Shown: one piece after another, positions 9,112-19,300 of the stretch
How the letters are laid out: each line of letters begins with the position of its first letter
How positions within the stretch are numbered: the stretch's first letter is position 1
DNA from: Hyaloperonospora brassicae
Lineage: Eukaryota; Oomycota; Peronosporomycetes; Peronosporales; Peronosporaceae
DNA: 64,000 nucleotides
Direction of reading: 5' to 3'
Assembly: GCA_947650285.1 (NCBI GenBank)
Contig: CANTFL010000927.1
Location: forward strand, 1 to 64,000
Program-made: the position numbers and the translations under genes
The notes under the pieces: model-generated
What the model was told of the DNA's origin: nothing
The model's database searches: none
Seen by the model: the letters and a program-made list of their open reading frames with translations, nothing else

Positions 9112-12100
9112 TTAGCGGCGGCCTTGATGTGATGGAGTCCCCCCGGTCTCCATCGCTCGGCTGTCCCTTGCATCTTGCCTTGGTCGGCGTTGTCTCTGTC
9201 TGCGTCCGTGATCGCGACCAGCAACTTGACCTTGATCTTGAACTTGATCCAAACGTGTACCTTGATCTTGACCTAGCTGGCGCGTACGATGTTGTCCGCA
9301 GTGTAGGTTCCAAATGCGGCGGCTGGACTTAATGCACTCGGCAGAGAGTTGCCTGTCCAGCCGCTTCGCATCACACTTCAGCAGGCCAAGATGCTCGGTG
9401 TAAACCGCAAGGTTTCCACCGGCGACTGCACCAAGCGAACCATAGACGAGCGCGGAAAGGTGAACCGTCCAACCTTGACGCTCTAGGTGTCGCTTGATGC
9501 AGTCGTACTTGGCCCGCTTGAGCGCCGCAATCCGCGCGAGCGAAGACGTCCTTGGGTCGCCAGTCGCTTGGTCTTCGAATGCCACGGCTAGGTCCACAAC
9601 CGACACCGCGCGCGTGGTGTGGTTGTAGACCTGAAGGTCCGGTCGCAGAGCTGGACCCGGAAGAGAGGGTACCGTCTGGTTGACCCGCATCTCAATCCGG
9701 TCCTTCTTGTCGCGCGCCGCCGACGCAATCGCCCGCTCGATGATCTTCAACGCATCGTCGTGGCGGGCGCGGACGCCGTCCATTGTTCCCGCGCAATGGT
9801 TAAGCACGTGTGCCAGCGTCTCCGAGCGAGAACAACCAGCAAACCGGCACTTGTCGTGAGCCCGGAGACGCCTGCGCTTCAAGACACTGTGAGTGTCGAG
9901 CTGGTTGAGCCGACCACCAACCGCGAAGCGGTAGTCGCTCTCCCAGAGCCCGCGGGGCCGCGAGAGGAAGGCGCTTCCAGCACCACCAAGGGTGCGAGCA
10001 GCCTTCCCTTGATCCTTCATCGCGGCCCACCGCTCCCAGTGCCTGTTCTTCAGGTGCAGCTTCACGTGCCGCAGGACATCCCGACGGTCCAGCCACTTGG
10101 CGTGGTGTGGCACGCGAAGCTGCAACCTCTTCGCCGGGGTACCCGTCTCCTCCACCGCTGGAGCCATCTCAAACTTGAGGCCAAAGCGGTGAAGGTGTCC
10201 CCGGACGTCGAACCATAGCGACCCAATGTCAGCATTCCTTCGCTTGGGTGGCGCATGGTTCGACGTCCCCAGCTGGCTGTTGAGAAGGAGCTCGCCCAGC
10301 TCCTCCTCACGGTCCTTCCAGACGAGAACATCCAGCTTGTAACGGGCCTCCGCAATCTGACGGAGCTGCTGGCGGGCAATGCGCTGGATGGCAGGGTCAG
10401 GAGAGTGCAACATCTGCCACCCATGCGCCACTTGGAGCGCCCCGTGCAGCTCCGTCAATGGCAGAAGCCCCAAACCTCCACGAGAAACAGGCGCGTAGAA
10501 GAACGCCGTCGTGGCGCTGGTCGGCAGCCGTAGCAGGTGGCGCAGACCACGAACAAGGTGCCGGTCGAAGCCCTCCAGCTGTTGAGCAAACGGTCTCAGG
10601 TGCCGGAGGGCGTACTCGACCCGCGGGTAAAGGTAAACCTTCACCGCCTTGAGCACCTGCCACGGCGCCAGCCCGGACTGCATCAGCGCCGTCGCGTCGT
10701 GTTTGAGCTGCGCAAGGGAAGGCGCGAGCTCGACGCGACGGCGAACGTGGTCGAAGCCATCCCCGATCCCCAAGTACTTGTACGAGTCCGCTGCACTGAG
10801 AGCGGGGATCGGGGTGCCAGCCAGCCGCAGCCCAATGTCTTGGGTCTGGTGCAGTCCACGCACATCACGCTGGACCGACATGGTGCTACACTTCGCAGGG
10901 TTGGCCACCATGCCGGTCCACTGAAGAAAGTCCCCCACAAGAGAGTGCTGACGCTTGACCCCGTCCACGGTGCTGCTGAAAACCTTTAAGTCGTCGGCAT
11001 AGGCAGCAGCACCGGGACAATCGACACGGGAAAGCTTCACTCCCGTGTCCGGAAGTCGCGTGAGCGCATGGAGCAGCGGGGCGATCGCGGCGGTGAAGAG
11101 GTGGGGGCTGAGTGGACAGCCTTGGAACACCCCCACCTGCAGCGCGATCGGCGCCGTGGTCCCATCGGCTGCGTTACCAATGGTAAACGCAGCGTTGTCG
11201 TATAGGCCACGGCAACAAGCGATGAACGCAGGAGGAACGCCCTGACGCTCAAGCGCTTCCCAGAGCAAGCCGTGTGGTACGCTGCCGAAGGCGTTGGCGA
11301 AGTCATACCACACGACATGCAGCTCTTGATGCTTGCGTCGGGCTTGGTCGACGAGCATGGCTGCGAGGAAATTGTGCTCCCCGCAGCCGTTCATTGCCCG
11401 GAAGCCCTTCTGCGCGTCCGCATGGCGCCCGTTGGCGTCCATCCAAAGCATGAATCGCCGCGACAAGACCCCAGCATAGAGCTTGTAGATGGCCTGCTGT
11501 AGGCAGATCGGCCGCCAGTTGGAGGGGTCGAGCCGATCGCCCTTCTTGTACAGCAGGCGCACCACGCCAACCTTCCAGCTCTGCGGCACACGCTTGAACT
11601 TCCAGCAGCACGCGAATGCTGCATGCAGGGCAGGCAGAAGCTGGGCTACGAACATCTTGAAAATGTCGTACCCGATGCCGTCGAGCCCTGGGCTGGAAGA
11701 ACCGCGTGCGCGCTGTACCTGGCACTCGATCTCCTCGGCGCTGGGGGCGTCTTGCAGCAGACCCATGTCGCGAGTAGCAGCCGGGAGGAGAGCGAGCGCC
11801 GAGCGGAACGGGGCACCGACCATCGCCATCGCGTCGAACGGTCGGGCTGGGGTGTTGACCTTCGTGAAGAAGTCGTGAAGCTTCTCGCCCGGTATGGGGC
11901 AAGTACCTTCATCGACTTCCTCGGTCACTGTCGTCGGGGCACCATCCTGTGTATCCAGTACGGCCGGCGTCTCATTCGGAGCACGCTCGGTCCGTGCCGC
12001 CGCCAAGATGCCGTCAACGCACACCTTCTCATCGGTGTCGAAGAGGTGGCGGAGGCGCTGCTGAGAGATCGACGAGTTGATCCTGCCAACCCGCCGTCTC

Positions 12101-14226
12101 GCCTTGGCCACAGCCTTCCGGTTGGCAGGCTCGCTGCGCTGCACAGCCCTCATTTCATCCAGCGCCTCGTCAAGCCGGTGCTCACGTTGGTGGCGGGTCA
12201 CGCGGGGCGGTCGAGTGCGCCGTTGCGGCTTCCCACCACCGGAGCGAGCACGGCGACCTCTGCGGTGATGGCGAGTGGCTGGCGGGGTCTGCGATCGACC
12301 CGGCGGCTGGTTCGGGGCAGCGGCGGCCGGCAGGTGAGCTGCCGGCTGTCGAGGCGGGCGCGTAGAAGGAGCCGTGAACGAGCGCGAAGTCTGGGAGTAA
12401 GGCTGCAGCTGATCATACAGCGCATACGGGAGGGCTGTGATGTAGCCCTCCGCCTCCTCCCAGTCACCGGCATCCGTTATCTTGGCAGCTAGCTTCGCAG
12501 CTAGCCGCTCCACCACCCTGCCCGCAGCCTCTTGTTCGTCGTCGTCCATCTTGCGCAGCCGCAGGCGCGAGCGGCGTTGAGGAACCGCGTCCGGCCCCAC
12601 ACTCATTGCTGCATACACCTCGCCATCATCGATGTCCCCCATGTCATCATCATCGGCGGGGCTCGGGGGAACATCGGCGCCCACCGCGACATGCGGTGTG
12701 GCAGGCGGAGGTGCAGCCGCGGGTGCAGGGGCCGTCGTGGAGGTGGAGGTGCAACCATGTCCATCGGTATGCACCCCGCACTCCAACTTGGTCGCGCGGC
12801 GGTCAAGAGCGGCGTTGGCGAGGCGGTCGGCATGACCGTTTGCCTGCCTGTCGATGGGGTGGAGCGTGGCCCGCGCCACCCGCGCCAGCTCTGCCTTGAC
12901 CGCGATCCTCAACTGCCGGAGCCGCTTGTTGCGCGTGGCGAAGATGCCACGCACCTGCTGGATGACTAGCATGCTGTCACCCTCGATCCGCAGGCGCGTG
13001 ACACCGTGGTCGGCGGCAGCCCGTGCGCCGAGCAGCAGCGCGGTGTACTCGGCCGTGTTGTTTGTTTCGCTGCTGCTCGGCATGTAGTGGGAGCAAGTCC
13101 ACACTACGGGGCCGCTGGGCTTGAACAGCGCAGCGCCGGCGCCTCCTGTGCCAGGGTTCGTGCGGCAGGCACCGTCGAAGCGCAGCAGCCACTCGCCCGT
13201 CTTGTCTGCATCGTCTTCCTCGCCATCGCTGTCATCGGCCTTGGTCTCCTCTACCTCCGTCAGCTCTGGAGGGAGGAGACGGTCGGCGATACGTGACGCC
13301 ACCACGCGGCGAGGCAGTGGTGGCCCCCAACGTGGGGCAGTGGCCTCGGCGAGACGCGACGCAACGCGAGAAGCAACCAGCTCACGTGGGAGCGGGGCGC
13401 TCCATCTTGACACCGACGACCTGTCTGCAGTGGTGCTCGCTTGTGGGGGGGACACAGCGAGCACCGTCGGGTCTTGACGGGGCAGCACGAGCTCGGGCTT
13501 GGCCGCCGTAGCGGTCACGTTGACTGCACCAGCAGTGGGGCTGGGGTCCCCTGCTGCTGGCGCAGTCGCCGCTGGGGTGTCTTGGAGGCTGGCACACGCT
13601 TGCGCGTGGTTTGCTGCTGCCAGCCTCGACACGAACGGGATACCGCACGCACAGCCCGCCGAGAACCGGTCGAGGAAGGCGATGCGGCGATGTCTTGAGT
13701 CCCGGTGGCGCCGGAGCGACGCGAAGCTTGAAGCCGTGTATGCGCACAGCGTGCACGTGAAGTGCTGCGCGTTGTGCGCATACACGGACAGGACGGAGGC
13801 CGGAAGTGCGCTGGCCGCGGATGGCCTGAGCGCAGAGTTCTTGGTGCCGGCCTCGACGTCCTCGAGCAGCAGTTGCTCGGCTTGCTCGCGCCCATCGCTG
13901 TCGTCCTCGTCGTTCAAGCGGCGACGCTTGCCGTTGAGGCGGAGCACGAGAGGAGGAGACGGCGGAAGGAGGCTTGCTGCCTGCCACGTCGCGCCCTGGT
14001 CCACCTCCATGGGGACGGCTGCGGTCGTGGCAGGAGCCTCGGCAGCACCCGCGGGCAGCATGCTACCCGCCCTGCCGGGTGTGCGGTCGTCATGGCTGGG
14101 GGCAGGGCCCGGAAAAAACAAGCGGCTCGCCGCCGCGAGGCGGCGGAGCGGCAATCCCAGCTCGGTCGGGCTGCATGTGTGCCTGCCCGCCGAGCTGGCC
14201 GTCAAAAACCTGTAAAAATGGGACAT
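9112..14226 (-). CDS. Utopia polyprotein, C-terminal part, L2
   Basis: A 1,704-codon open frame encoding the same fingers, RNase H, RT (YADD), CCHC knuckle and restriction-like endonuclease as L3, with all catalytic residues present. The segment before about 14,103 overlaps the end of the N-terminal part in another frame and is probably not a real start. The C-terminus is a Gln/Arg-rich tail encoded by short GATCAAG-type repeats and ends METGGTPSHQGRR, a terminus also seen in modified form in L1. Confidence 0.92.
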   Translation of the reverse strand: MSHFYRFLTASSAGRHTCSPTELGLPLRRLAAASRLFFPGPAPSHDDRTPGRAGSMLPAGAAEAPATTAAVPMEVDQGATWQAASLLPPSPPLVLRLNGKRRRLNDEDDSDGREQAEQLLLEDVEAGTKNSALRPSAASALPASVLSVYAHNAQHFTCTLCAYTASSFASLRRHRDSRHRRIAFLDRFSAGCACGIPFVSRLAAANHAQACASLQDTPAATAPAAGDPSPTAGAVNVTATAAKPELVLPRQDPTVLAVSPPQASTTADRSSVSRWSAPLPRELVASRVASRLAEATAPRWGPPLPRRVVASRIADRLLPPELTEVEETKADDSDGEEDDADKTGEWLLRFDGACRTNPGTGGAGAALFKPSGPVVWTCSHYMPSSSETNNTAEYTALLLGARAAADHGVTRLRIEGDSMLVIQQVRGIFATRNKRLRQLRIAVKAELARVARATLHPIDRQANGHADRLANAALDRRATKLECGVHTDGHGCTSTSTTAPAPAAAPPPATPHVAVGADVPPSPADDDDMGDIDDGEVYAAMSVGPDAVPQRRSRLRLRKMDDDEQEAAGRVVERLAAKLAAKITDAGDWEEAEGYITALPYALYDQLQPYSQTSRSFTAPSTRPPRQPAAHLPAAAAPNQPPGRSQTPPATRHHRRGRRARSGGGKPQRRTRPPRVTRHQREHRLDEALDEMRAVQRSEPANRKAVAKARRRVGRINSSISQQRLRHLFDTDEKVCVDGILAAARTERAPNETPAVLDTQDGAPTTVTEEVDEGTCPIPGEKLHDFFTKVNTPARPFDAMAMVGAPFRSALALLPAATRDMGLLQDAPSAEEIECQVQRARGSSSPGLDGIGYDIFKMFVAQLLPALHAAFACCWKFKRVPQSWKVGVVRLLYKKGDRLDPSNWRPICLQQAIYKLYAGVLSRRFMLWMDANGRHADAQKGFRAMNGCGEHNFLAAMLVDQARRKHQELHVVWYDFANAFGSVPHGLLWEALERQGVPPAFIACCRGLYDNAAFTIGNAADGTTAPIALQVGVFQGCPLSPHLFTAAIAPLLHALTRLPDTGVKLSRVDCPGAAAYADDLKVFSSTVDGVKRQHSLVGDFLQWTGMVANPAKCSTMSVQRDVRGLHQTQDIGLRLAGTPIPALSAADSYKYLGIGDGFDHVRRRVELAPSLAQLKHDATALMQSGLAPWQVLKAVKVYLYPRVEYALRHLRPFAQQLEGFDRHLVRGLRHLLRLPTSATTAFFYAPVSRGGLGLLPLTELHGALQVAHGWQMLHSPDPAIQRIARQQLRQIAEARYKLDVLVWKDREEELGELLLNSQLGTSNHAPPKRRNADIGSLWFDVRGHLHRFGLKFEMAPAVEETGTPAKRLQLRVPHHAKWLDRRDVLRHVKLHLKNRHWERWAAMKDQGKAARTLGGAGSAFLSRPRGLWESDYRFAVGGRLNQLDTHSVLKRRRLRAHDKCRFAGCSRSETLAHVLNHCAGTMDGVRARHDDALKIIERAIASAARDKKDRIEMRVNQTVPSLPGPALRPDLQVYNHTTRAVSVVDLAVAFEDQATGDPRTSSLARIAALKRAKYDCIKRHLERQGWTVHLSALVYGSLGAVAGGNLAVYTEHLGLLKCDAKRLDRQLSAECIKSSRRIWNLHCGQHRTRQLGQDQGTRLDQVQDQGQVAGRDHGRRQRQRRPRQDARDSRAMETGGTPSHQGRR

Positions 14227-15085
14227 ATACGGATGCTGCAGTGGACACGGCCTCGTGAGGGGCGGCGTGCATGCCCATGGGTAGGGCCGTGGCCACTGCA
14301 GTGTATCCAGCTCGGGCAGGCAGCTCCGTAGCTACATGCCCGAGCTGGTCGTCATCACTTGGTCTGGCAGCGTCGTGGTCCATCGAGGAGTGTCGTCCGA
14401 GCCCTCCCCGTCGCTGCTGCTGTCGTCCTCTGGGTCGCTGGGGCCGTGGAAGGCACCCAGTGCGCGAGCCGTAGCGGCTGCAAGCGCTGACCCGTTGGGC
14501 AGCATGCCACCCGCCCTGCCGGGTTGAAAAACAAACGTGCTGGGTCTTGGGGGCAGGTCGGGGGCCGGGGAGGCAGTCGGAGGGGCGCAGGAAGCCGATG
14601 GACATGTCCTGGGACCCGGGCAGGACGTCTGTGTGCCCGGGGAGCCGTTGCTCTGAGTGTCTTGCACGTCCACCCGGTCGGGCAGCATGCGTGCCGCCCT
14701 GCCGGGTGGGGGAGCAACATTCGCGGGGTCTTGGGCAGCGGCGGGGGCTTGGTGAGCCGAGCGGGAGGGCGGGGGGAGCCGTCGCGCACGCGTCTGGACC
14801 CGGGAGCTGCCTGTGAGCACCCGGGGAGCCGTTGCTCCGCAGAAGTCCATGCTGGACCCGGTCGGGCAGCATGCGTGCCGCCCTGCCGGGTCCAACAGCA
14901 TCAGTCGCAGTGTCTTGGGCCGCTCCCACGTCTGGGAGGGCGCTCCGCAACGTGTCGTCGTCCTTGGTGCACGTCTTGGTACCCGGGCGCCGCATGCTTG
15001 CGCCCGGGGAGCCGTCGCTCTGCAGTCCTTGTCCTTGTAGTGGCGATACCCGGTCGGGCAGCGTAACGCCCGCCCTGCCGGGTAT
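14046..15085 (-). repeat. Hairpin-module array of L2
   Basis: Modules lie near 14046-14081, 14670-14709, 14855-14894 and 15046-15085. A partial one sits next to the GACCCGTTGGGCAGCATGCC segment around 14,490-14,525. CCCGGG-type hairpins lie between them. One more module is present than in L3, so module number varies between 5' variants. Confidence 0.8.
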
Positions 15086-15890
15086 GCCAACAATCGCACG
15101 CGAGTCCTGCGGAGGCCATGGCAGCGGCGGGAGCGTCCAGGCAGGCGGGGGAAGCCGAACGGCGCGCGGAGGAGGCGGCGGGCGGTGTGCTTGAGGCCCC
15201 GAACGGGCCGACGCACGCTGCGCCATCTTGAGCCGAGGCCGTCGTCGCGTGTTGTTGCTCGTTGTGAGAAGCCACGGCGACCCCTATACTTAAGCCAAGT
15301 ATAGGCCCGAAGGTACCTTCACCGGTACCAACGGGGTGTCGCCGGGCCTCTCCCCGGTCTTCAACGGTACCCAATGTCGGGACCGGAGACCGGGCTGCCG
15401 CGCGCGCGCCAGAGACGTCGCTGCGCGCAGGCAGTTGCAGGGCCAGGGGCGAGGCGTGTTCCGAACACGTGCCCGAAGTGGCGGCGTCCAAGTCCGCGTC
15501 ACCGCCGCGGGGCGGTGTCGCGCGTGGCGGCGTTCGCGGCCCATTTTCGCCGTCATTTCGGTCGAAAACGGGGGCGCCAAAAATCCCTTGATGCGCCTGT
15601 CCCATGTCGGCTCGTCCCATCCCGTATGGTCCCACTTCAAGTGGTATAGGGACGGCGGAACGTTCCGGGAACAGGCGCATCTGATTTGCAGCCGTCCTAT
15701 CCCCGATGACGAGTTGCGTGTCATCGAGGATGGAGGACGGCGATTGGTCGAAATCCACCCCAGTCTCCGCGTCAGACGACGCGTCGTAGAACGACCCGTC
15801 GCTGGCGAGACTGGAGTGGTCGTCCGTCGAGCACTCGCTGTCGCTGGACGGCGAGCGCTCGGAGTGCCAGTCCGGCCACCAGAAGCGCAT
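14090..15890 (-). pseudogene. Utopia polyprotein, N-terminal part with frameshift, L2
   Basis: Starts at MRFWWPDW (15890). A one-base insertion near 15,111 (GCGGAGG against GCGAGG in L1) moves translation into a wrong frame. The correct continuation (QDSRAIVGIPGRAG onwards) lies in the frame ending at 14,090. As in L3 and R1 it then stops one base out of frame with the finger region. The protein is the same low-complexity N-terminal region as in the other copies. Confidence 0.8.
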
Positions 15891-15996
15891 AGAAATGCGG
15901 AGGTGTAGAGCCGGGGCAGGACAAGAAAGACCAAACAACAAACGAACAATGTATTGATCGATGTTAAGGGTAGAAAAGACCAAGGTGCACGGTGTC

Positions 15997-16118
15997 GGCC
16001 TCACGGGGGATGGGTGAACGCCCCCGGAGACCTGCGCAGTCGCCCGCGCGTGTCCAAAAATGAATGTGAAAAAGTCCGCCAAAAGGCGAAAACCAGTCTT
16101 CACACTGATTAGAACAGA
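15997..16118 (-). repeat. U2 snRNA 3' piece between L1 and L2 (122 bp)
   Basis: Same U2 segment from TCTGTTC to GTGAGGCC. It marks the boundary between the 3' end of L1 (here ...TATTACACT) and the 5' leader of L2. Confidence 0.93.
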
Positions 16119-16354
16119 AGTGTAATATATATTACCATCCGGTGTACCCGTTAAATCTAAATATAGAAATTTCTACCCTATTTCTAAATGGCGCAAGAAA
16201 GGTGGGGTAGACTGCGAGTTGAAGCTCGACTGTCGAAATGCTACCGTGTCAACAGACAGGTGCAACATGACAGCAAGCACCAGAGTGGGTTTCCCAAGGG
16301 CGGTTCCCTACATGGGTGGGGCCCTTTCGGCCAACGAGGGCCAGAATAAACCGT
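16119..16354 (-). promoter_or_regulatory. 3' UTR of L1
   Basis: Divergent from the type 1 3' UTR but with the same elements: a TAGAAA/TTTCTA hairpin extended by AAATA/TATTT (16,159-16,183) and a conserved terminal CCGGATGGTAATA. The last ~10 nt (TATTACACTT) are complementary to U2 just upstream of the insertion point. Confidence 0.6.
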
Positions 16355-19300
16355 CTAGCGGCGGTCGGTACGCGACGGAGTCCCCCCGGTCTCAGTCACC
16401 TGCCTTCCCCTTGGACCCAAGGCTTGAGGCGACACATGGTGCTGACGAGCACGATGCTTGGAACAATGCAGGTTCCAGATACGGCGGCTGGATTGGATGC
16501 ACGAGACAGAGAGGCATCGGTCCAGTCGCTTGGCGTCCCGCTTCAACAGTCCCAGGTGCTCCGTAAGAACCTTGAAATTGCTTGGAGCAACCGATCCAAG
16601 AGAACCGTACACGAGCGCCGAGAGCTCCACGGTCCATCCCTGTCGCTCGAGGTGCTTCTTGATACCTTCATACTTCAGGACCTTTGCTGCATAGGCCTGG
16701 GTCAGCCCCGAGCTCGAAGGGTCGTCCCGCTCTTGAACGTCAAACGCAATCGCTAGATCGACAACAGCCACGGTTCGTAAATCGTGGTTGAAGACCTGTA
16801 GATCAGGTCGCAAGGCTGCACCGGGCATACCTGGCACCGTCTGATTTACCCGCAGCTCGGTCCGCCCTTGACGGTCGCCAGATGAAGCTCGTAGGGTGCG
16901 CTCAATTTCTTTAAGGGCATCATCATGGCGACCACGGATAGCGTCCATCGTACCCGGGCAATGGTTGAGTACGTGAGCAAGTGTCTCCTTCCACCGACAG
17001 CCCGGGTATCGGCACCGGTCATGCGCGCGAAGGCGTCTACGCGCGAGTGAATCGCCAGTGTCGATCATGTTCAGGCGAGCCGCTACCGCAAAGCGGTAGT
17101 CATTCTCCCACAAGCCTCGAGGTCGGGTCAAAAACCCACTTCCAATGCCACCGTGCACGCGAGCCGTCTTGCCTTGATCCTTGCGGCGACACCAGGCTTG
17201 CCAGTGCAGGTTCTTGATGTGTTGCTTCACGTGCCTCAGCACGCTTTTGTGGTCAAGATAAGCAGTGTGGTGAGGCACGCGAAGCTGTAGTGTCTGGGCA
17301 GGGTCCCCCGAGTCAAGGTCAGCCGGCGCGGTCTCAAACTTTAATCCGTAGACCTTGATGTTCTTGCGCACATCGACCCAGAGCGAGCCAATGTCGCCAT
17401 TCCGACGCTTCGGTGGAGCGTGGGGCGATGATCCCAAGTCGTCATTCAGAAAGCGTTCACACAGTTCATCACCACGCTGCTTCCAGTAGGCGGGGTCCAA
17501 CACATGACGCTTGTCCGCGATCTGGCGCAGCTGCTCGCGAGCAATACGACGGATGGCAGCGTCCGGAGAATGGAGCATCTGCCACCCATGAGCGATTTGT
17601 TGCGCTGCGTGCAGCTGTACCAGCGGTAAGAACCCCAAACCACCACGAGACACAGGCGCGTAGAAGAAGTCGTTGTTCGCGCTGGTCGGAAGCCGAAGCA
17701 GGTGCCGAAGACCCCGCCGAAGGTGGAGGTCAAAGCTCTCCAGGTACTGATCATCTGGTCGCAGGTACCGGAGAGCATATTCCACCCTCGGATACAGGTA
17801 AACTTTGACGGCCTTGACCACCTGCCACGGTGCAAGACCTGAGGCCAGCAACGCAGTTGTATCTTGCTTCAGTTGCTTGAGCTTGGGCGCTAACTCGATA
17901 CGTCGACAGACATGGTCAAAACCATCACCGACCCCCAAGTAAGTGTAGGATTGCATGTGGGTCATCGCGGGGATCGGTGCGCCCGCTAGCGACAGCTGCA
18001 GGTCATCGGCCACAATGTTCCCGCCGTTGCGCCCTAACCCCAAGCTTCTGCACTTGGACGGATTAGCTTCCATCCCAGTCCACTTCAAGAACTCAGCAAC
18101 AAGCTCATGCTGCCGGGTAACGGCAGCCTTCGACGCGCTAAATATCTTGAGGTCGTCCGCGTACGCCGTTACGCCTGGTCGGTCGTCACCAGAAAGCTGG
18201 ACGCCAGAGTCAGGAAGACGGTGGAGTGCATAAAGGAGCGGGCTGATAGCCGCCGAAAACAGTTGTGGGCTCAGCGGGCACCCCTGGAAGACACCGACAC
18301 GCTGCTCGATCGGGTCCGTAAACCCATCCACGGCGTTGCCAACCACAAAGTTCGCCTTGTCATAGAGACCTTGGCACATCTTGATGTACTCCATCGGGAC
18401 ACCTAAGCGAAACAAGGAGTCCCATAGCAACTTGAAAGGCACGCTGCCAAAAGCATTCTTGAAGTCGTACCAGACTTCGTAGAGCGTCCGCTTCTTTCGG
18501 CGGACGGTGTCGATCAGTGTAGCCGCGAGGAAATTGTGTTCCCCACAGCCATTGACTGCGCGAAATCCTTTCTGCCCAGGTGCGTGACGATCGTTCGCAT
18601 CCATCCACCGCACCAGACGTCTGGATAGAACCCCTGCGTAAAGCTTGTAAATCGCTTGCTGGAGACAGATCGGTCTCCAGTTCGCCGGGTCGCCACGTTC
18701 ACCCTTCTTGTAAAGGAGACGAACCAGGCCAAGCTTCCAGCTCTGAGGCACTTTTTTCGCGTCCCAGCACCGCTTGAAACAAGCCACCAGCACCGGTAGC
18801 AGCTGAGCAGTGAAGCGCTGGTAAACATCATAACCAACACCATCCATACCCGGGCTCGAGGTGCCACGAACGTGTTGGAGCTGGGCCTCAACGTCTTCCG
18901 TGCTTGGGGCAGCTGTAAGAAGTTCGCTAAAGATCCTGGTAGCAGGTAGACGGGCTAGCGCATCGCGAAAGACAGCCCCACCCGGCGCGTCAGCATCAAA
19001 ATCGCCGGTCGGAGTGTTGACCATGGTGAAGTATTGCCACAATTGGTCACCTGGAACTGGGCAAACGCCATCATCAGGAACAGTAGTAGTAGCAGGCACC
19101 CTGCCACCAGCTGTACGTGCCGCACTTGCCGCACGCTTTGCCTGGGCCTTAGCAAGGATACCGTCCACACATACCTTCTCTTCGGTATCGAATGTGTGGC
19201 GCAGTACATGCTGGTCAATGGCTGATCGGATACGACCAACTCGTCGACGCGCCTTGTCAATCAAAGAGCGGTCATGAGGCGTTGAGCGCTCGATGGCGTG

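Larger units (their letters stand above)
8922..15996 (-). mobile_element. Utopia-like retrotransposon, copy L2 (type 1 body with L1-like 5' end)
   Basis: A 7.1-kb element between two U2 pieces. From its zinc-finger region to its 3' end it matches L3 and R1. From about 14,085 outward to its 5' end it matches L1 instead: same MSHFYRF variant in the alternative frame, and an extra hairpin module near 14,670. It is therefore a mosaic of two 5' variants. Confidence 0.9.
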
